From assembly GCA_028293545.1 (NCBI GenBank), contig JAQGOP010000050.1, forward strand, positions 1 to 64,000: a stretch of 64,000 nucleotides of DNA. Reading direction: 5' to 3'. Below the pieces are notes generated by a model. The model was not told the DNA's origin. It searched no databases and saw only the letters and a program-made list of their open reading frames with translations. Below, piece after piece: positions 34,172 through 44,910 of the stretch; positions within the stretch are counted from its first letter, which is position 1, and every line of letters begins with the position of its first letter. The DNA comes from Verrucomicrobiota bacterium. Its GTDB lineage: Bacteria; Verrucomicrobiota; Verrucomicrobiia; Opitutales; Opitutaceae. The position numbers and the translations under genes are program-made.

Positions 34172-34855
34172 TCAGTTGCTCGAGATCCGGTCGTCGGGAA
34201 GGCCGCCCTGCAGTTTTCGCCGCAGCCGGATCGCCTCGATATCGTAGCGCAACTGCTGCGAAAAAAGTTCGAGCCGTCGGCGCACGTCGAGCGTCTCGAG
34301 CAACTTCTGCTTCAGCGCGCTGTTCTCGCAGAGGCTGAACGCCGCGAGGTCGATGAAAACCTCCGGGTCGTCCACCGTCCGCAAGAAATCCGCCATCTCC
34401 GCCGGCATCGGCGCGCCGAACTTCTGTTTCAACCCGATCAAGCGCGCCAACTCCGTCCGCAAGCGGACGTTTTCCGCCGCGTCCTTCACCGGGTCGCTTT
34501 CCAATGCGCGAATCCGAACCTTGCGATACGGGTCGTCGGTGACGATTTCCAGGAATTCGACGCGGCAGAGTCCTTGGAGCAACAGGTTCGAAGTGCCATT
34601 TTCGTTTTTCTGGCAGGCCCGGACGATGCCGACGCTCGCAATGCGGTGCGGTGGCTCGAATTCCTCCTCTTCGGCGGCAACTTTCAGGTTGAGCCCCGTC
34701 ACGGCGAACAACCGATCGCTGGCGAGCACGTCCTTTAACATTCGCCGGTATCGGGGCTCGAAAATGTGCAGCGGCAACAGCGCCTGCGGGAAGAAGGTCA
34801 CGTTCGGCAAGGTCATCACCGGCACGACCTCAGGCAATGTGATCTCCATCTCCAT
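34172..34855 (-). CDS. LON substrate-binding domain protein (stand-alone)
   Basis: 227 aa. TLPNVTFFPQALLPLHIFEP, YRRMLKDVLASDRLFAV and IASVGIVRACQKNENGTSNL, then LLLQGLCRVEFLEIV are the beta-strands of the LON N-terminal domain; the C-terminal half is helical. There is no ATPase or protease part. Such stand-alone LON-domain proteins are common but their role is not settled; they may bind unfolded substrates. The gene lies divergent to dnaK with a 324-base shared upstream region. Confidence 0.85.
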   Translation of the reverse strand: MEMEITLPEVVPVMTLPNVTFFPQALLPLHIFEPRYRRMLKDVLASDRLFAVTGLNLKVAAEEEEFEPPHRIASVGIVRACQKNENGTSNLLLQGLCRVEFLEIVTDDPYRKVRIRALESDPVKDAAENVRLRTELARLIGLKQKFGAPMPAEMADFLRTVDDPEVFIDLAAFSLCENSALKQKLLETLDVRRRLELFSQQLRYDIEAIRLRRKLQGGLPDDRISSN

Positions 34856-34950
34856 GCCGCCAACGTAGGAATGTGGCCCGGGAATTCAACTGCCGCACTC
34901 GCGATCCGCCCCAAAATTAGTGGCCGCTCTTTGCAAAACGCGGTCCGCGA

Positions 34951-35025
34951 TATAATTACTCCTGCGCAGGACGCGGCCAGCTTGGCGGAAGGGTGGTGGG
35001 CGAGTGTGACAATCGCTGTCACACT
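34951..35025 (+). promoter_or_regulatory. Putative dnaK promoter box and operator-like inverted repeat
   Basis: A TATAAT box is at 34951-34956, and a perfect inverted repeat AGTGTGACA-ATCGC-TGTCACACT at 35003-35025. The repeat is not the CIRCE element (TTAGCACTC type) bound by HrcA, although it resembles it in architecture. A smaller one, ACTCT-GTTAA-AGAGT, follows near 35112. A strong Shine-Dalgarno, GGGAGGG, precedes the dnaK ATG. The rest of 34856-35179 holds no gene. Confidence 0.45.
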
Positions 35026-35179
35026 TCTTCGAAATCGTCCCGCAAATGCGCCAAACTGACATCAAAATGGCCCATCGGAACTAGAGATTTGGGCCGTCAA
35101 AATCTTTTAAAACTCTGTTAAAGAGTGGTTAACGTGAGTTGTAAAAATGAGGCACGCACACTGCTGAAGGGAGGGCTCT

Positions 35180-37129
35180 ATGAGCAAAATTTTAGGCATC
35201 GATCTCGGCACCACCAACTCCTGTATGTCGGTAATGGAGGGCGGCGAACCGGTCGTTATTCCCAACGCGGAAGGCGCCCGCACGACTCCTTCCGTCGTCG
35301 CATTCACCAAGAGCGGTGAGCGTCTCGTGGGCCAAGCCGCGAAACGCCAAGCCGTCACCAACCCTCGCAACACTGTTTTCTCGGCCAAGCGCCTGATCGG
35401 CCGCAAATTCTCCGAAGTCAGCGCTGAGGCGAAGAACATGCCCTTCAAAGTCGTCGAGGGCAAAAACGGCGATGCGTACATCGAAGTTCAATCCGGCGAA
35501 AAGACCGAGCAGTTCGCTCCGCAGCAAATCGCGGCGTTCGTGCTGGGTAAATTGAAGGCCGATGCCGAGGCTTTCCTCGGTGAAAAGGTCACGCAGGCAG
35601 TCATTACGGTCCCGGCCTATTTCAACGACTCCCAGCGTCAGGCGACGAAGGATGCCGGCAAGATCGCCGGCCTCGACGTCCTCCGCATCATCAACGAGCC
35701 GACGGCGGCGTCGCTGGCTTACGGCCTCGACAAGAAGAAGGACGAAAAGATCGCGGTATTCGACTTGGGCGGCGGCACGTTTGACGTGTCGGTCCTCGAG
35801 ATCGGCGATGGCGTTTTTGAAGTCAAAGCCACGAACGGCGACACCCACCTCGGCGGCGACAACTGGGACGACGCCATCATTGGCTGGCTCGTCGACACCT
35901 TCAAGAAGGACAACGGCATCGACCTCCGCAAAGACCCGATGGCGCTCCAGCGCCTGAAGGAAGAAGCGGAAAAGGCGAAGATTGCCCTTTCGTCCACGCA
36001 GTCGGTCGACATCAACCTGCCGTTCATCACGGCGGATGCGTCCGGCCCGAAGCATCTCAACGTCCAGCTCAGCCGGGCGAAAATGGAGCAGATCTGCGAA
36101 TCTCTTTTCGAGCGCTGCATCCAGCCGTTCAAGAACTGCCTCAAGGACGCGGACCTCAACTCCTCGCAGATCGATGAGCTCGTGCTCGTCGGCGGTATGA
36201 CCCGCATGCCCAAGGTGGTCGACATCGCCAAGACCCTTGGTGGCAAACCGCCGCACCAAGGCGTGAACCCGGACGAAGTCGTCGCCGTCGGCGCGGCCAT
36301 CCAGGGCGGCGTCCTCAAGGGCGACGTTCGCGACGTGCTGCTCCTCGACGTCACTCCGTTGACGCTCGGCATCATGACCGCGGGCGACGTATCGACCGCG
36401 ATGATCCCGCGCAATACGACCATTCCCTCAAAGAAGACGCAGGTCTTCTCGACCTACAGCGACAACCAGCCGGGCGTTGAAATCGTCGTCCTCCAGGGCG
36501 AGCGCTCGATGGCGAAGGACAACAAGACGCTCGGCACGTTCAAGCTCGACGGCATTCCGCCGGCGCCGCGGGGCACGCCGCAGATCGAGGTCACTTTCGA
36601 CATCGATGCGAACGGCATCCTCCATGTTTCCGCCAAGGACCTCGGCACGGGCAAGGACCAGAAGATCACGATCCAAGGCTCATCCGGCCTCTCCAAGGAA
36701 GAGGTCGAAAAGATGACCAAGGATGCGGAGCTTCACGCCGAAGAGGACAAGAAGCGGAAGGAAGCCGTTGAAACGAGAAACCAACTCGACAGCACCATCT
36801 ACCAGATCGAGAAGACGCTGAAGGACTCGGGCGATAAAATGCCCGCGGACAAAAAAGCGCCGATCGAAGCTGCGATTGCCGACGCGAAGAAGGAGCTCGA
36901 GAGCAACGACGGTCCGCGCATGAAAGCCGCGATGGAGAAGCTTACCGCCCTCGGCGCCGAGCTCTACGCCGAGGCTCAGAAGAACACGCAGGCAGCTGCG
37001 GAAGGCGCTCCTGGAGCGGCTCCGACGGACGGCGCCCCGGAAGAACCGGCCGGCAAGAAGTCGGAGAAAAAGGCCGACGTCGTCGATGCCGATTTCGAGG
37101 TCGTTGACGAAGACAAAGACAAAAAGTAA
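35180..37129 (+). CDS. dnaK: Molecular chaperone DnaK (Hsp70)
   Basis: 649 aa, full length. ATPase domain: [90 protein letters not shown]. The linker is [14 protein letters not shown], followed by the substrate domain and a helical lid; the C-terminal [14 protein letters not shown] is the usual acidic tail. ATP-driven refolding chaperone, used with DnaJ and GrpE, which are not in this window. Followed by groES and groL in the same direction. Confidence 0.97.
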   Translation: MSKILGIDLGTTNSCMSVMEGGEPVVIPNAEGARTTPSVVAFTKSGERLVGQAAKRQAVTNPRNTVFSAKRLIGRKFSEVSAEAKNMPFKVVEGKNGDAYIEVQSGEKTEQFAPQQIAAFVLGKLKADAEAFLGEKVTQAVITVPAYFNDSQRQATKDAGKIAGLDVLRIINEPTAASLAYGLDKKKDEKIAVFDLGGGTFDVSVLEIGDGVFEVKATNGDTHLGGDNWDDAIIGWLVDTFKKDNGIDLRKDPMALQRLKEEAEKAKIALSSTQSVDINLPFITADASGPKHLNVQLSRAKMEQICESLFERCIQPFKNCLKDADLNSSQIDELVLVGGMTRMPKVVDIAKTLGGKPPHQGVNPDEVVAVGAAIQGGVLKGDVRDVLLLDVTPLTLGIMTAGDVSTAMIPRNTTIPSKKTQVFSTYSDNQPGVEIVVLQGERSMAKDNKTLGTFKLDGIPPAPRGTPQIEVTFDIDANGILHVSAKDLGTGKDQKITIQGSSGLSKEEVEKMTKDAELHAEEDKKRKEAVETRNQLDSTIYQIEKTLKDSGDKMPADKKAPIEAAIADAKKELESNDGPRMKAAMEKLTALGAELYAEAQKNTQAAAEGAPGAAPTDGAPEEPAGKKSEKKADVVDADFEVVDEDKDKK

Positions 37130-37145
37130 TCACTCTCTCATCTTT

Positions 37146-37179
37146 GCGCGCCCGCCGTGGATCCCTGCGGCGGGCGCGC
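37146..37179 (+). terminator. GC-rich hairpin between dnaK and groES
   Basis: A perfect 12-base stem GCGCGCCCGCCG/CGGCGGGCGCGC with loop TGGATCCCTG. There is no T run, so termination may be partial or factor-dependent. Confidence 0.55.
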
Positions 37180-37230
37180 TTGGCTGAACACCAAAAACAA
37201 AAAACCACCCTTCAACCCAAACCCACATAT

Positions 37231-37527
37231 ATGGCTAACGTAAAAATCAAGCCCATCGGTGATCGTGTTCTCGTCTAACACATCGAAGAACAAGAGCAGG
37301 TCCGCGGAGTAATCATCATCCCGGACAGCGCCAAAGAAAAGCCGCAGGAGGCCAAGGTCATCGCCCTCGGCACCGGCAAGAAAGACGAAAACGGCAAGAT
37401 CACGCCCTTCGAAGTGAAGGTCGGCGACACCGTCCTCATCAGCAAATACGGCGGCACCGAGGTTAAGCTCGGTGAAAAAAAGTACACGCTCGTCCGCGAA
37501 GACGACATCCTCGGCGTCATCGGCTAA
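37231..37527 (+). pseudogene. groES: groES (GroEL co-chaperonin) with an in-frame TAA at codon 16
   Basis: The frame starts MANVKIKPIGDRVLV, then TAA at 37276-37278, then continues open as [20 protein letters not shown] up to the normal end [13 protein letters not shown] and a TAA at 37525; 98 codons in all, the usual length. In other GroES proteins the residue after RVLV is Lys, so one AAA or AAG to TAA change explains the stop. The mobile loop normally has VRGG before III; here GGV replaces GG by GV. No ATG or GTG re-initiation codon lies directly after the stop. The gene is otherwise intact and sits correctly 46 bases before groL, so it is a very recent loss or a sequence error. Function of the downstream part without re-initiation is not expected. 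Confidence 0.88.
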
Positions 37528-37564
37528 TCCCGCGCCTCACTCCCTTCCAACATCCCAAATTTAA

Positions 37565-39208
<1,644 letters not shown>

Positions 39209-39238
39209 GCCCGGGCTTTTCCTCCCGAAAATATTCAA

Positions 39239-39268
39239 GGCGCCCCGCGAAAACGGGGCGCCTTTTTT
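39239..39268 (+). terminator. Intrinsic terminator of the chaperonin operon
   Basis: GGCGCCCCG-CGAAAA-CGGGGCGCC stem (39239-39262) followed by TTTTTT. Confidence 0.92.
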
Positions 39269-39273
39269 GTGGC

Positions 39274-39443
39274 GTAGGGCGTGGTCTCCGACCCGCTTCG
39301 GGAAAAAACGTAGCGCCGTGTCTCCGACCGGCTCGTTGGGCTCTGACTACAAATCCGCGACGCAGTGTTTGAAACGCGTAAGGGAGCCAGTCGAAGACGT
39401 GGCGTTACGTTTTCCCCGAGGCGGGTCGGAGACCACGCCCTAC
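39274..39443. repeat. Inverted pair of a dispersed repeat (GTAGGGCGTGG type)
   Basis: Arms 39274-39302 and 39415-39443 are complementary at 28 of 29 positions and enclose 112 bases. The shared core GGTCGGAGACC also ends each unit of the array at 59627-60900. The pair occupies most of 39209-39564, which otherwise holds only the chaperonin terminator. Confidence 0.8.
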
Positions 39444-39564
39444 GCTGCTGATTATTCCGGAAATACTTGGCGGGCCGTCTGCTTTTGAAATGACAGCTGC
39501 GGATGGCCACCTAGCTTCGGTCAAACTTCGCGCGCCGACTCCCGGCGCTGCCGTTTGCTTTGCC

Positions 39565-41679
39565 ATGAAACAATCTCGCCGCGATTTCCTGCACACCACC
39601 TCCCTGCTCGCGGCGACGCTGCCGCTGGCGAACCTGCGACTCGGCGCGGCCGAGACTCCTGCGATGCCCCTGAAAACACCCGCCAGCCCCGCGTTGCATA
39701 AAGGCCTGCTCTTCGACGAATCCGACCTGCCGCGGATCCGCGCCAACACCACCGATCCCCGCTTCGCCGAACTCTGGAAGTCGATGCTCGCCGCCGACCT
39801 CGCGGCCGACACCGATTTCCTCGAGCACAAGGTTCGGCTCACGAACCACGTCGTCGACCTGCTTCACATCCAGAAGATCCTGGAGCGGTCGGCGTTTATT
39901 TACCTGGTCAACCGCGACAACGCCCAGCTCGCGATCGCGAAGCTCGCGATGCGCAAGATGACCGAGTTTCCCGAGTGGGATAGCTTCGTCGAGGGCGGCA
40001 AGCAGGTGCTCGGTTTGCAGCGCGCCACGGAAGGCACCTTCGCCCTGCTGCTCGCGTTGGACTGCCTCGGCGATGCCGTCACTCCCGAGGAGCGCGCCGC
40101 GGTCGAACAGTCGGTTCTCACCAAGGGGATTCCCGCCTGCCGCACCTCCGTCTATGGCATGAAGTACCCGGACCGCGTCAAAGGCTGGGAATGGAATCCG
40201 CGCAGCGACGTGGACGAATTCCGCAACATCAACCTGAAGCGCTGGCCGCTGATCCTCGCGGCGACGAACCTGAAGATCATCCCGACGTCCTGCCTCGGCA
40301 TTGCCGCGTGTTATTTTCGCGGGCGGCTGCCCGAGGCCGACGCCTGGCTCGAGCTGGCGCGCTCGAGCGCGAAGTCGTTCTCGACGATGTACGGCAGCGA
40401 TGGCTGTTACGACGAGGGCGTAAGCTATTGGGGATACACGACCCTCTACCTCGCGCTGTTTGCCGAGGTGTTGTGGCGCACGCAGGGCATCGATGACCGC
40501 CAGCTGATCAATTACCCGGGCTCGGTGCGTTACGCGCTGTGCATGGCGAATCCCACGATCGACGACCACCGGAAGCTGCAGGATTTCCAGCACATCAAGG
40601 GTTATACGATGCCGACGGTGAAACCCGAGTTCGACATCGTGAACTTCGGCGACGCCAACGGCGCCGTGGATGTGTCGGTCGCCGCCTGGGTCCGCCGCAC
40701 CCACGGCGACGAGCTTTCACAGTACGTCGCCCGCGAAATCGGCGAGGCGAAATTTTTCTACGGCATGATCTGGTACGAACCCGCGGCCACGGAAGCGGCT
40801 CCGGAAACCCCCTTGCTCGATCATCGCATGTCGAACGACATCGTGGTGTCGCGCACCGGCTGGCACGCGAAGGACAACGTGCTCGCGCTGCGGAGCGGCG
40901 GCCCGGCCAACCACGAACATGCGGACCGCAACAGCGTCATTTTCAAGGCGTATGGCGAGCGGCTGCTCCACGATCCCTTCCGCGCGGCCTACGTCCGCGC
41001 CCAGCCGCGCTGGCTGCTCCGCTTGACGGAGGCGCACACGGCGGTGCTCATCGACGGCAAGGGCCACCAGTACCACGACGGCAGCGAAGGCACTAACGCT
41101 TCCTGGGCGGTGGCGAGCGTGATTGGTTTCAAGACCGGCCCGAACTGGATGGCCGTGACGAGCGAGGCCACGGAGGCGTATCGCCTCGTGAACGAGAAGG
41201 TTTCATTGGTTCACCGCACGCTCGTTTACCTCAAGCCTGATGTCGTGATTTTCTACGACCGCGTCGCGTTCAACGAGGGCACCGGCTCGGTGCAGGTTCG
41301 CTTCCAGGCGTTCAACGAGGACCTCGCGGGCGACGTCAAAACCGAGGGCGACGAGTTTCACATCACGCGCCCGCACGCTTCGCTCCGCGGCCGCGTGGCG
41401 AAGACGGCGGGGCGCACGCTGCAGGCGGGGAAACTCCCGCTCGAGGAAAAGGACGGCCTGTATCCGTTCGCGGAAGTGGTTTCCGCCGCCGCCGCCGAGC
41501 ACGCGGTGTTGACCGTCTGCACCGCGCAGCCGACCGGCGGGGCGCACGGCACGCTTGCGATCACGGAGGAAAAAGGCGGCTGGCGCGTGAAAGGCACGCA
41601 CGGCGGCGCGAAGATCGACGTGACGTTGTCGAGCCAGGGCGGTGCTCCAGCCACCGTGGTGGTTTACAGCGCGGCGTGA
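39565..41679 (+). CDS. Tat-exported heparinase II/III-like polysaccharide lyase
   Basis: 704 aa from ATG 39565. The N terminus MKQSRRDFLHTTSLLAATLP is a Tat signal (SRRDFL). An alpha/alpha toroid region follows (YGSDGCYDEGVSYWGYTTLY with a candidate Tyr/His region), then a beta-sheet part with GGPANHEHADRNSVIFKAYG near residue 450, the His-rich motif of heparinase II/III-type lyases. RTLVYLKPDVVIFYDRVAF follows. Likely a periplasmic lyase on uronate-containing glycans; family number is not determined. The next gene is a sodium symporter that could import the products. Confidence 0.8.
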   Translation: MKQSRRDFLHTTSLLAATLPLANLRLGAAETPAMPLKTPASPALHKGLLFDESDLPRIRANTTDPRFAELWKSMLAADLAADTDFLEHKVRLTNHVVDLLHIQKILERSAFIYLVNRDNAQLAIAKLAMRKMTEFPEWDSFVEGGKQVLGLQRATEGTFALLLALDCLGDAVTPEERAAVEQSVLTKGIPACRTSVYGMKYPDRVKGWEWNPRSDVDEFRNINLKRWPLILAATNLKIIPTSCLGIAACYFRGRLPEADAWLELARSSAKSFSTMYGSDGCYDEGVSYWGYTTLYLALFAEVLWRTQGIDDRQLINYPGSVRYALCMANPTIDDHRKLQDFQHIKGYTMPTVKPEFDIVNFGDANGAVDVSVAAWVRRTHGDELSQYVAREIGEAKFFYGMIWYEPAATEAAPETPLLDHRMSNDIVVSRTGWHAKDNVLALRSGGPANHEHADRNSVIFKAYGERLLHDPFRAAYVRAQPRWLLRLTEAHTAVLIDGKGHQYHDGSEGTNASWAVASVIGFKTGPNWMAVTSEATEAYRLVNEKVSLVHRTLVYLKPDVVIFYDRVAFNEGTGSVQVRFQAFNEDLAGDVKTEGDEFHITRPHASLRGRVAKTAGRTLQAGKLPLEEKDGLYPFAEVVSAAAAEHAVLTVCTAQPTGGAHGTLAITEEKGGWRVKGTHGGAKIDVTLSSQGGAPATVVVYSAA

Positions 41680-41810
41680 TGGCTCGCCCTTCAAGGACTG
41701 AGGGTGGGGCGGGTCAGCTGGCCTCGCCGTCGGGCCCGTTCACGGACCACGTTGCCCGGATTCCCGCCGGTCCCGCCCTGTCTTAAAACTCACTTCGGAT
41801 TTTTCCTCGC

Positions 41811-43601
41811 ATGCCTTCCTTCAACACGGTCAACGCGATCGATTATGTCCTGATCGCGCTTTATTTCGTCATTGTAATCTGGGTCGGGTTTTATTCGGCC
41901 CGGAAGAACAAGGGGACCGATGATTTCTTCAAGGCGAGCGGTCAGGTGCCTTGGTTCATGGCGGGGGTGTCGAGCTGGGTGTCAGGCTTTTCGGCGTTCA
42001 TGTTCGTCGCGGCGGCGGGCTACACGTACAAGCACGGTTCCGGTGCGTTGGTCATTTTCACCTCGGCGTTCTGGGCGTATCTCGCGGGATATTTCTATTT
42101 CGCCCCGATGTGGCGCCGCGCGCGCATCCAGGCGCCGCTGGAATTCCTGACGCGGCGGTTCTCGCCGTCGACGACCTACTTCTACACCGTCACCGCGATC
42201 GTGCCGCAGGTGATCGGGATCGCGCAGGGACTCTACATCCTGTGTATTTTCGTCTCCGCAGCGCTGGGATTCGACCGGCAGATCTTCCCGGTCCTCGGTT
42301 TTTCGATGACGGGCCTTCAGGTGACGATGCTCGTGGTCGGCGCGGTGATGATTCTCTACAGCGTCGTGGGCGGCTTGTGGGCCGCGGTGCTGTCCGACGC
42401 GATCCAAGGGGTGATCATCCTCGTGATGTCGGTGATTATTTTCCCGGTCTCGATGTATTTCCTGGGATCCGGGAACGGCGCGGGCGGGGGCTTTATCGCG
42501 GGATTGAAACGCCTGGTGCATGAGCTGCCGCACGACTACCTCGTGCCGAGCGGCCAGCCGGTGGACCCCTGGTTTCTTTCGGCCTACCTGGTGGCGGTGA
42601 TGCTCGGCTACAATGTGGCGTGGCATTTCGCGCAGCGGTACAACAGCGTGCCGAGCGAGCGCGACGCGAAGAAGATGGCGATGCTCGGCGCGTGGCTCTC
42701 GTTGCTCGGACCGCTGATGTGGATCCTCCCGGTGATGGGCGCGAAATTGATTTTCCCGGACATGGGCAAGCTGTGGCCCAACTTGCAGGCGCCGGAAGAA
42801 GCGTCGTTTGTCAGCCTCGCGATGCTGCTTCTTCCCCACGGGATGATCGGCTTCGTGGTGGCAGCCATCCTTTCGGCGACCCTCGGACAAGCCAACGATG
42901 CGTTCAACTGGCTCTCGGCGGCGGTCACAAAAGATGTCTATGTCCCGCTCCGCCGGAAGCTGGGTTATTCCGCGCCTTCCGATCTTCACCAGATGCGAAC
43001 CGCCCAGGTGACAATGTTCGTGATCGGCGTCTGCGGAGTGGCGCTGGCGTTCGATATTTCCAAACGCGGCGGCGCCTTCGACTTCGGCCTGAAATATTAT
43101 TCGATGGTGGGCCCCGGGTTCATGATGCCGGTGATGCTGGGATTGATTTATCGGAAAACCCCTTGGTGGTCGGGCATTGCCTCGTGCTGCGCCGGTTTCG
43201 CGCTGACGTTTCTCCTGTTCGGCCTGGATGCGTGGCCCGAGCAGGTGTACGCGCGGAATGTGTTCAGCGCGACGATCGGTTCGACGGTGGTGTTCGTGAT
43301 CTCGGCGTTTTTCTGGCGGGCGGAAGATCCGAAGAGCGCGAATGCCATCGCGCTCGACCGCGACCTCCGCACCCCGGTCCCGGAAGATATCCGCCCGGAA
43401 GGTCATGGCGCCATGCAGGTCTATGCGGTCATCGGGAACCTGAGCCTGATCATCGGCTTTGTCCTGCTGGCCTGCGTCTTCGTGCCCGCGACCGCGATCG
43501 CGCCCGCCTCGATCAACGTGATCGGCGGCTTGTTGATGGTGGCGATCGGCTTCGTGCTTCGCTGGGTCGCCAAACCTCCACGCCCCCAACCCGAAAGGTG
43601 A
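41811..43601 (+). CDS. Sodium:solute symporter (SSS family)
   Basis: 596 aa with about 14 hydrophobic helices. Opening NAIDYVLIALYFVIVIWVGF, then KGTDDFFKASGQVPWFMAGV and SSWVSGFSAFMFVAAAGYTY, matching the sodium-site region of SSS transporters, and VVGGLWAAVLSDAIQGVIIL in the middle helices. Family members take up sugars, uronates, amino acids or organic acids with Na+. Placed 131 bases after the lyase gene, so import of lyase products is the natural inference. Confidence 0.9.
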   Translation: MPSFNTVNAIDYVLIALYFVIVIWVGFYSARKNKGTDDFFKASGQVPWFMAGVSSWVSGFSAFMFVAAAGYTYKHGSGALVIFTSAFWAYLAGYFYFAPMWRRARIQAPLEFLTRRFSPSTTYFYTVTAIVPQVIGIAQGLYILCIFVSAALGFDRQIFPVLGFSMTGLQVTMLVVGAVMILYSVVGGLWAAVLSDAIQGVIILVMSVIIFPVSMYFLGSGNGAGGGFIAGLKRLVHELPHDYLVPSGQPVDPWFLSAYLVAVMLGYNVAWHFAQRYNSVPSERDAKKMAMLGAWLSLLGPLMWILPVMGAKLIFPDMGKLWPNLQAPEEASFVSLAMLLLPHGMIGFVVAAILSATLGQANDAFNWLSAAVTKDVYVPLRRKLGYSAPSDLHQMRTAQVTMFVIGVCGVALAFDISKRGGAFDFGLKYYSMVGPGFMMPVMLGLIYRKTPWWSGIASCCAGFALTFLLFGLDAWPEQVYARNVFSATIGSTVVFVISAFFWRAEDPKSANAIALDRDLRTPVPEDIRPEGHGAMQVYAVIGNLSLIIGFVLLACVFVPATAIAPASINVIGGLLMVAIGFVLRWVAKPPRPQPER

Positions 43602-43639
43602 GCACCAAGGATTTTAACCGCGTAGTTCGAACCTTCCAA

Positions 43640-43661
43640 GCAGGCGGGCCGCCTGCGCTAC
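43640..43661. repeat. REP-like repeat, inverted orientation
   Basis: GCAGGCGGGCCGCCTGCGC followed by TAC, the complement of the 468 unit with identical sequence. It lies between symporter and isochorismatase-like genes. Confidence 0.8.
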
Positions 43662-43784
43662 TTTCCGGATTCGGATTCAGCCCGATACCTGGTTAAAAGC
43701 TGTCCTTGAAGTTCCTCGTTTCCCGCCGACGTTTGTAACCTTTCCGGTTTCCGGTCTCCGCAATCTGAAATCCGCAATCTCACA

Positions 43785-44600
43785 ATGCCCTCAATCCTCC
43801 CTGCCAGCTATTACCAGCAATTCGATGCGGATTACACGCGCGAGGTGCCGGCGGAGAGCTACGGCGGTTGGAAGAAGAGCGACATTGAACTCTCGCCGGA
43901 GCACACGGCGGTCGTGGTGATGCACGCGTGGGAATGCGGCACGATGGAGCAGTGGCCCGGCTGGCGTCGGTGCGTGGAGTACCATCCGCGCGCGCTGAAA
44001 ATCCTGGCGGAGGTTTTCCCGCCGCTGCTGGGTGCGGTCCGCGCTTCGCCGCTCAAGTTATTCCACGTGGTCGGGGGCCGCGACTATTACTCGCACCTCC
44101 CGGCCTACCAGCAGACCGTGAAGCTCGCGGGGCCTTCGCCGACGCATGCGCAGGTGACGAAGGACCCCGTTTACGAGGGGCATCAGGATTTTCGATCGAA
44201 GCACGTCTTCGTGGGTGAGCGGAACTGGCCCGATGTGAACGAGGGTTTCAAGCAGCTTGGCTTCGCGCCGGAAGCTCGGCCAGTGGGCGACGAGCCGATC
44301 GCGGAAGACGGCCACCAACTCGCGGCGGTCTGTCGGGCGCATGGGATCAATCACCTCGTCTACGTGGGGTTCGCGATCAACTGGTGCCTGCTGATGTCGC
44401 CGGGCGGGATGGTGGACATGGGGCGTTATGGCGTGATTTGCTCGACGATCCCGGAAGCGGTCACCGCGGTGGAGAATGCCGAAACCGCACGTCAGGAACG
44501 CGAGAAACAGCAGGCGCTCTGGCGCGTGGCGATCAACTTCGGTTTCATTTTCGGGCTGCAGGACTTCACGACGATGCTGAAGTCGTTGCCGAAAAAATAG
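43785..44600 (+). CDS. Isochorismatase-like cysteine hydrolase
   Basis: 271 aa. HTAVVVMHAWECG at residues 40-52 corresponds to the opening strand that in the family carries the catalytic Asp; here the aligned residue is His. The nucleophile segment is LVYVGFAINWCLLMSPGG with the Cys in the usual GxAxNxC spacing. VVGGRDYYSH is near the expected Lys position but has Arg. If the alignment is right, two of three triad residues are altered. The overall fold assignment rests on the strand order and the Cys motif. Substrate unknown. Confidence 0.65.
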   Translation: MPSILPASYYQQFDADYTREVPAESYGGWKKSDIELSPEHTAVVVMHAWECGTMEQWPGWRRCVEYHPRALKILAEVFPPLLGAVRASPLKLFHVVGGRDYYSHLPAYQQTVKLAGPSPTHAQVTKDPVYEGHQDFRSKHVFVGERNWPDVNEGFKQLGFAPEARPVGDEPIAEDGHQLAAVCRAHGINHLVYVGFAINWCLLMSPGGMVDMGRYGVICSTIPEAVTAVENAETARQEREKQQALWRVAINFGFIFGLQDFTTMLKSLPKK

Positions 44601-44675
44601 CGTGCTCTGATTGAATTTTTCCTGCGCGTGGCGGGCGGCGACGAGACAATCCACCTTCGGATCCGACCCCAATCC

Positions 44676-44840
44676 GTTTGAACAGAAGGCAACCAAGGTA
44701 ACGAAGAGGTTTCAGCCAGCGGAGTCGCTCGCGACCCTTCACGAGATAGGTCTGGGAATTCTCGATTCTCCGCCATCGGTGGCACGATCGATTTCGCGAA
44801 CCAGAAACTCTTCGTTACCTTGGTTGCCTTCTGTTCAAAC
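44676..44840. repeat. Perfect 31-bp inverted repeat with 103-bp spacer
   Basis: The left arm, 44676-44706, starts GTTTGAACAGAAGGCAACC; the right arm, 44810-44840, is its exact complement. Arms and spacer are non-coding. It dominates 44601-44910, which also includes a REP-like repeat at 44888. Confidence 0.85.
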
Positions 44841-44887
44841 AAATTAGGTTTCGTCGGGCATGTTCGCCAGGCGCTACTTCCCCCGGA

Positions 44888-44909
44888 GCAGGCGGGCCGC
44901 CTGCGCTAC
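44888..44909. repeat. REP-like repeat one base from a stop codon
   Basis: Inverted copy of the GTAGCGCAGG unit. It ends one base before the TAA stop of the desaturase gene (minus strand). Confidence 0.8.
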
Positions 44910-44910
44910 T

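Noticed and set aside
35003-35025. CIRCE/HrcA operator
   Set aside because: The half-sites do not match TTAGCACTC/GAGTGCTAA and the spacer is five, not nine bases.
37276-37278. Reading TAA in groES as a recoded sense codon
   Set aside because: dnaK and other genes here end with TAA, and no other gene contains an internal TAA; known Sec/Pyl recoding uses TGA or TAG.
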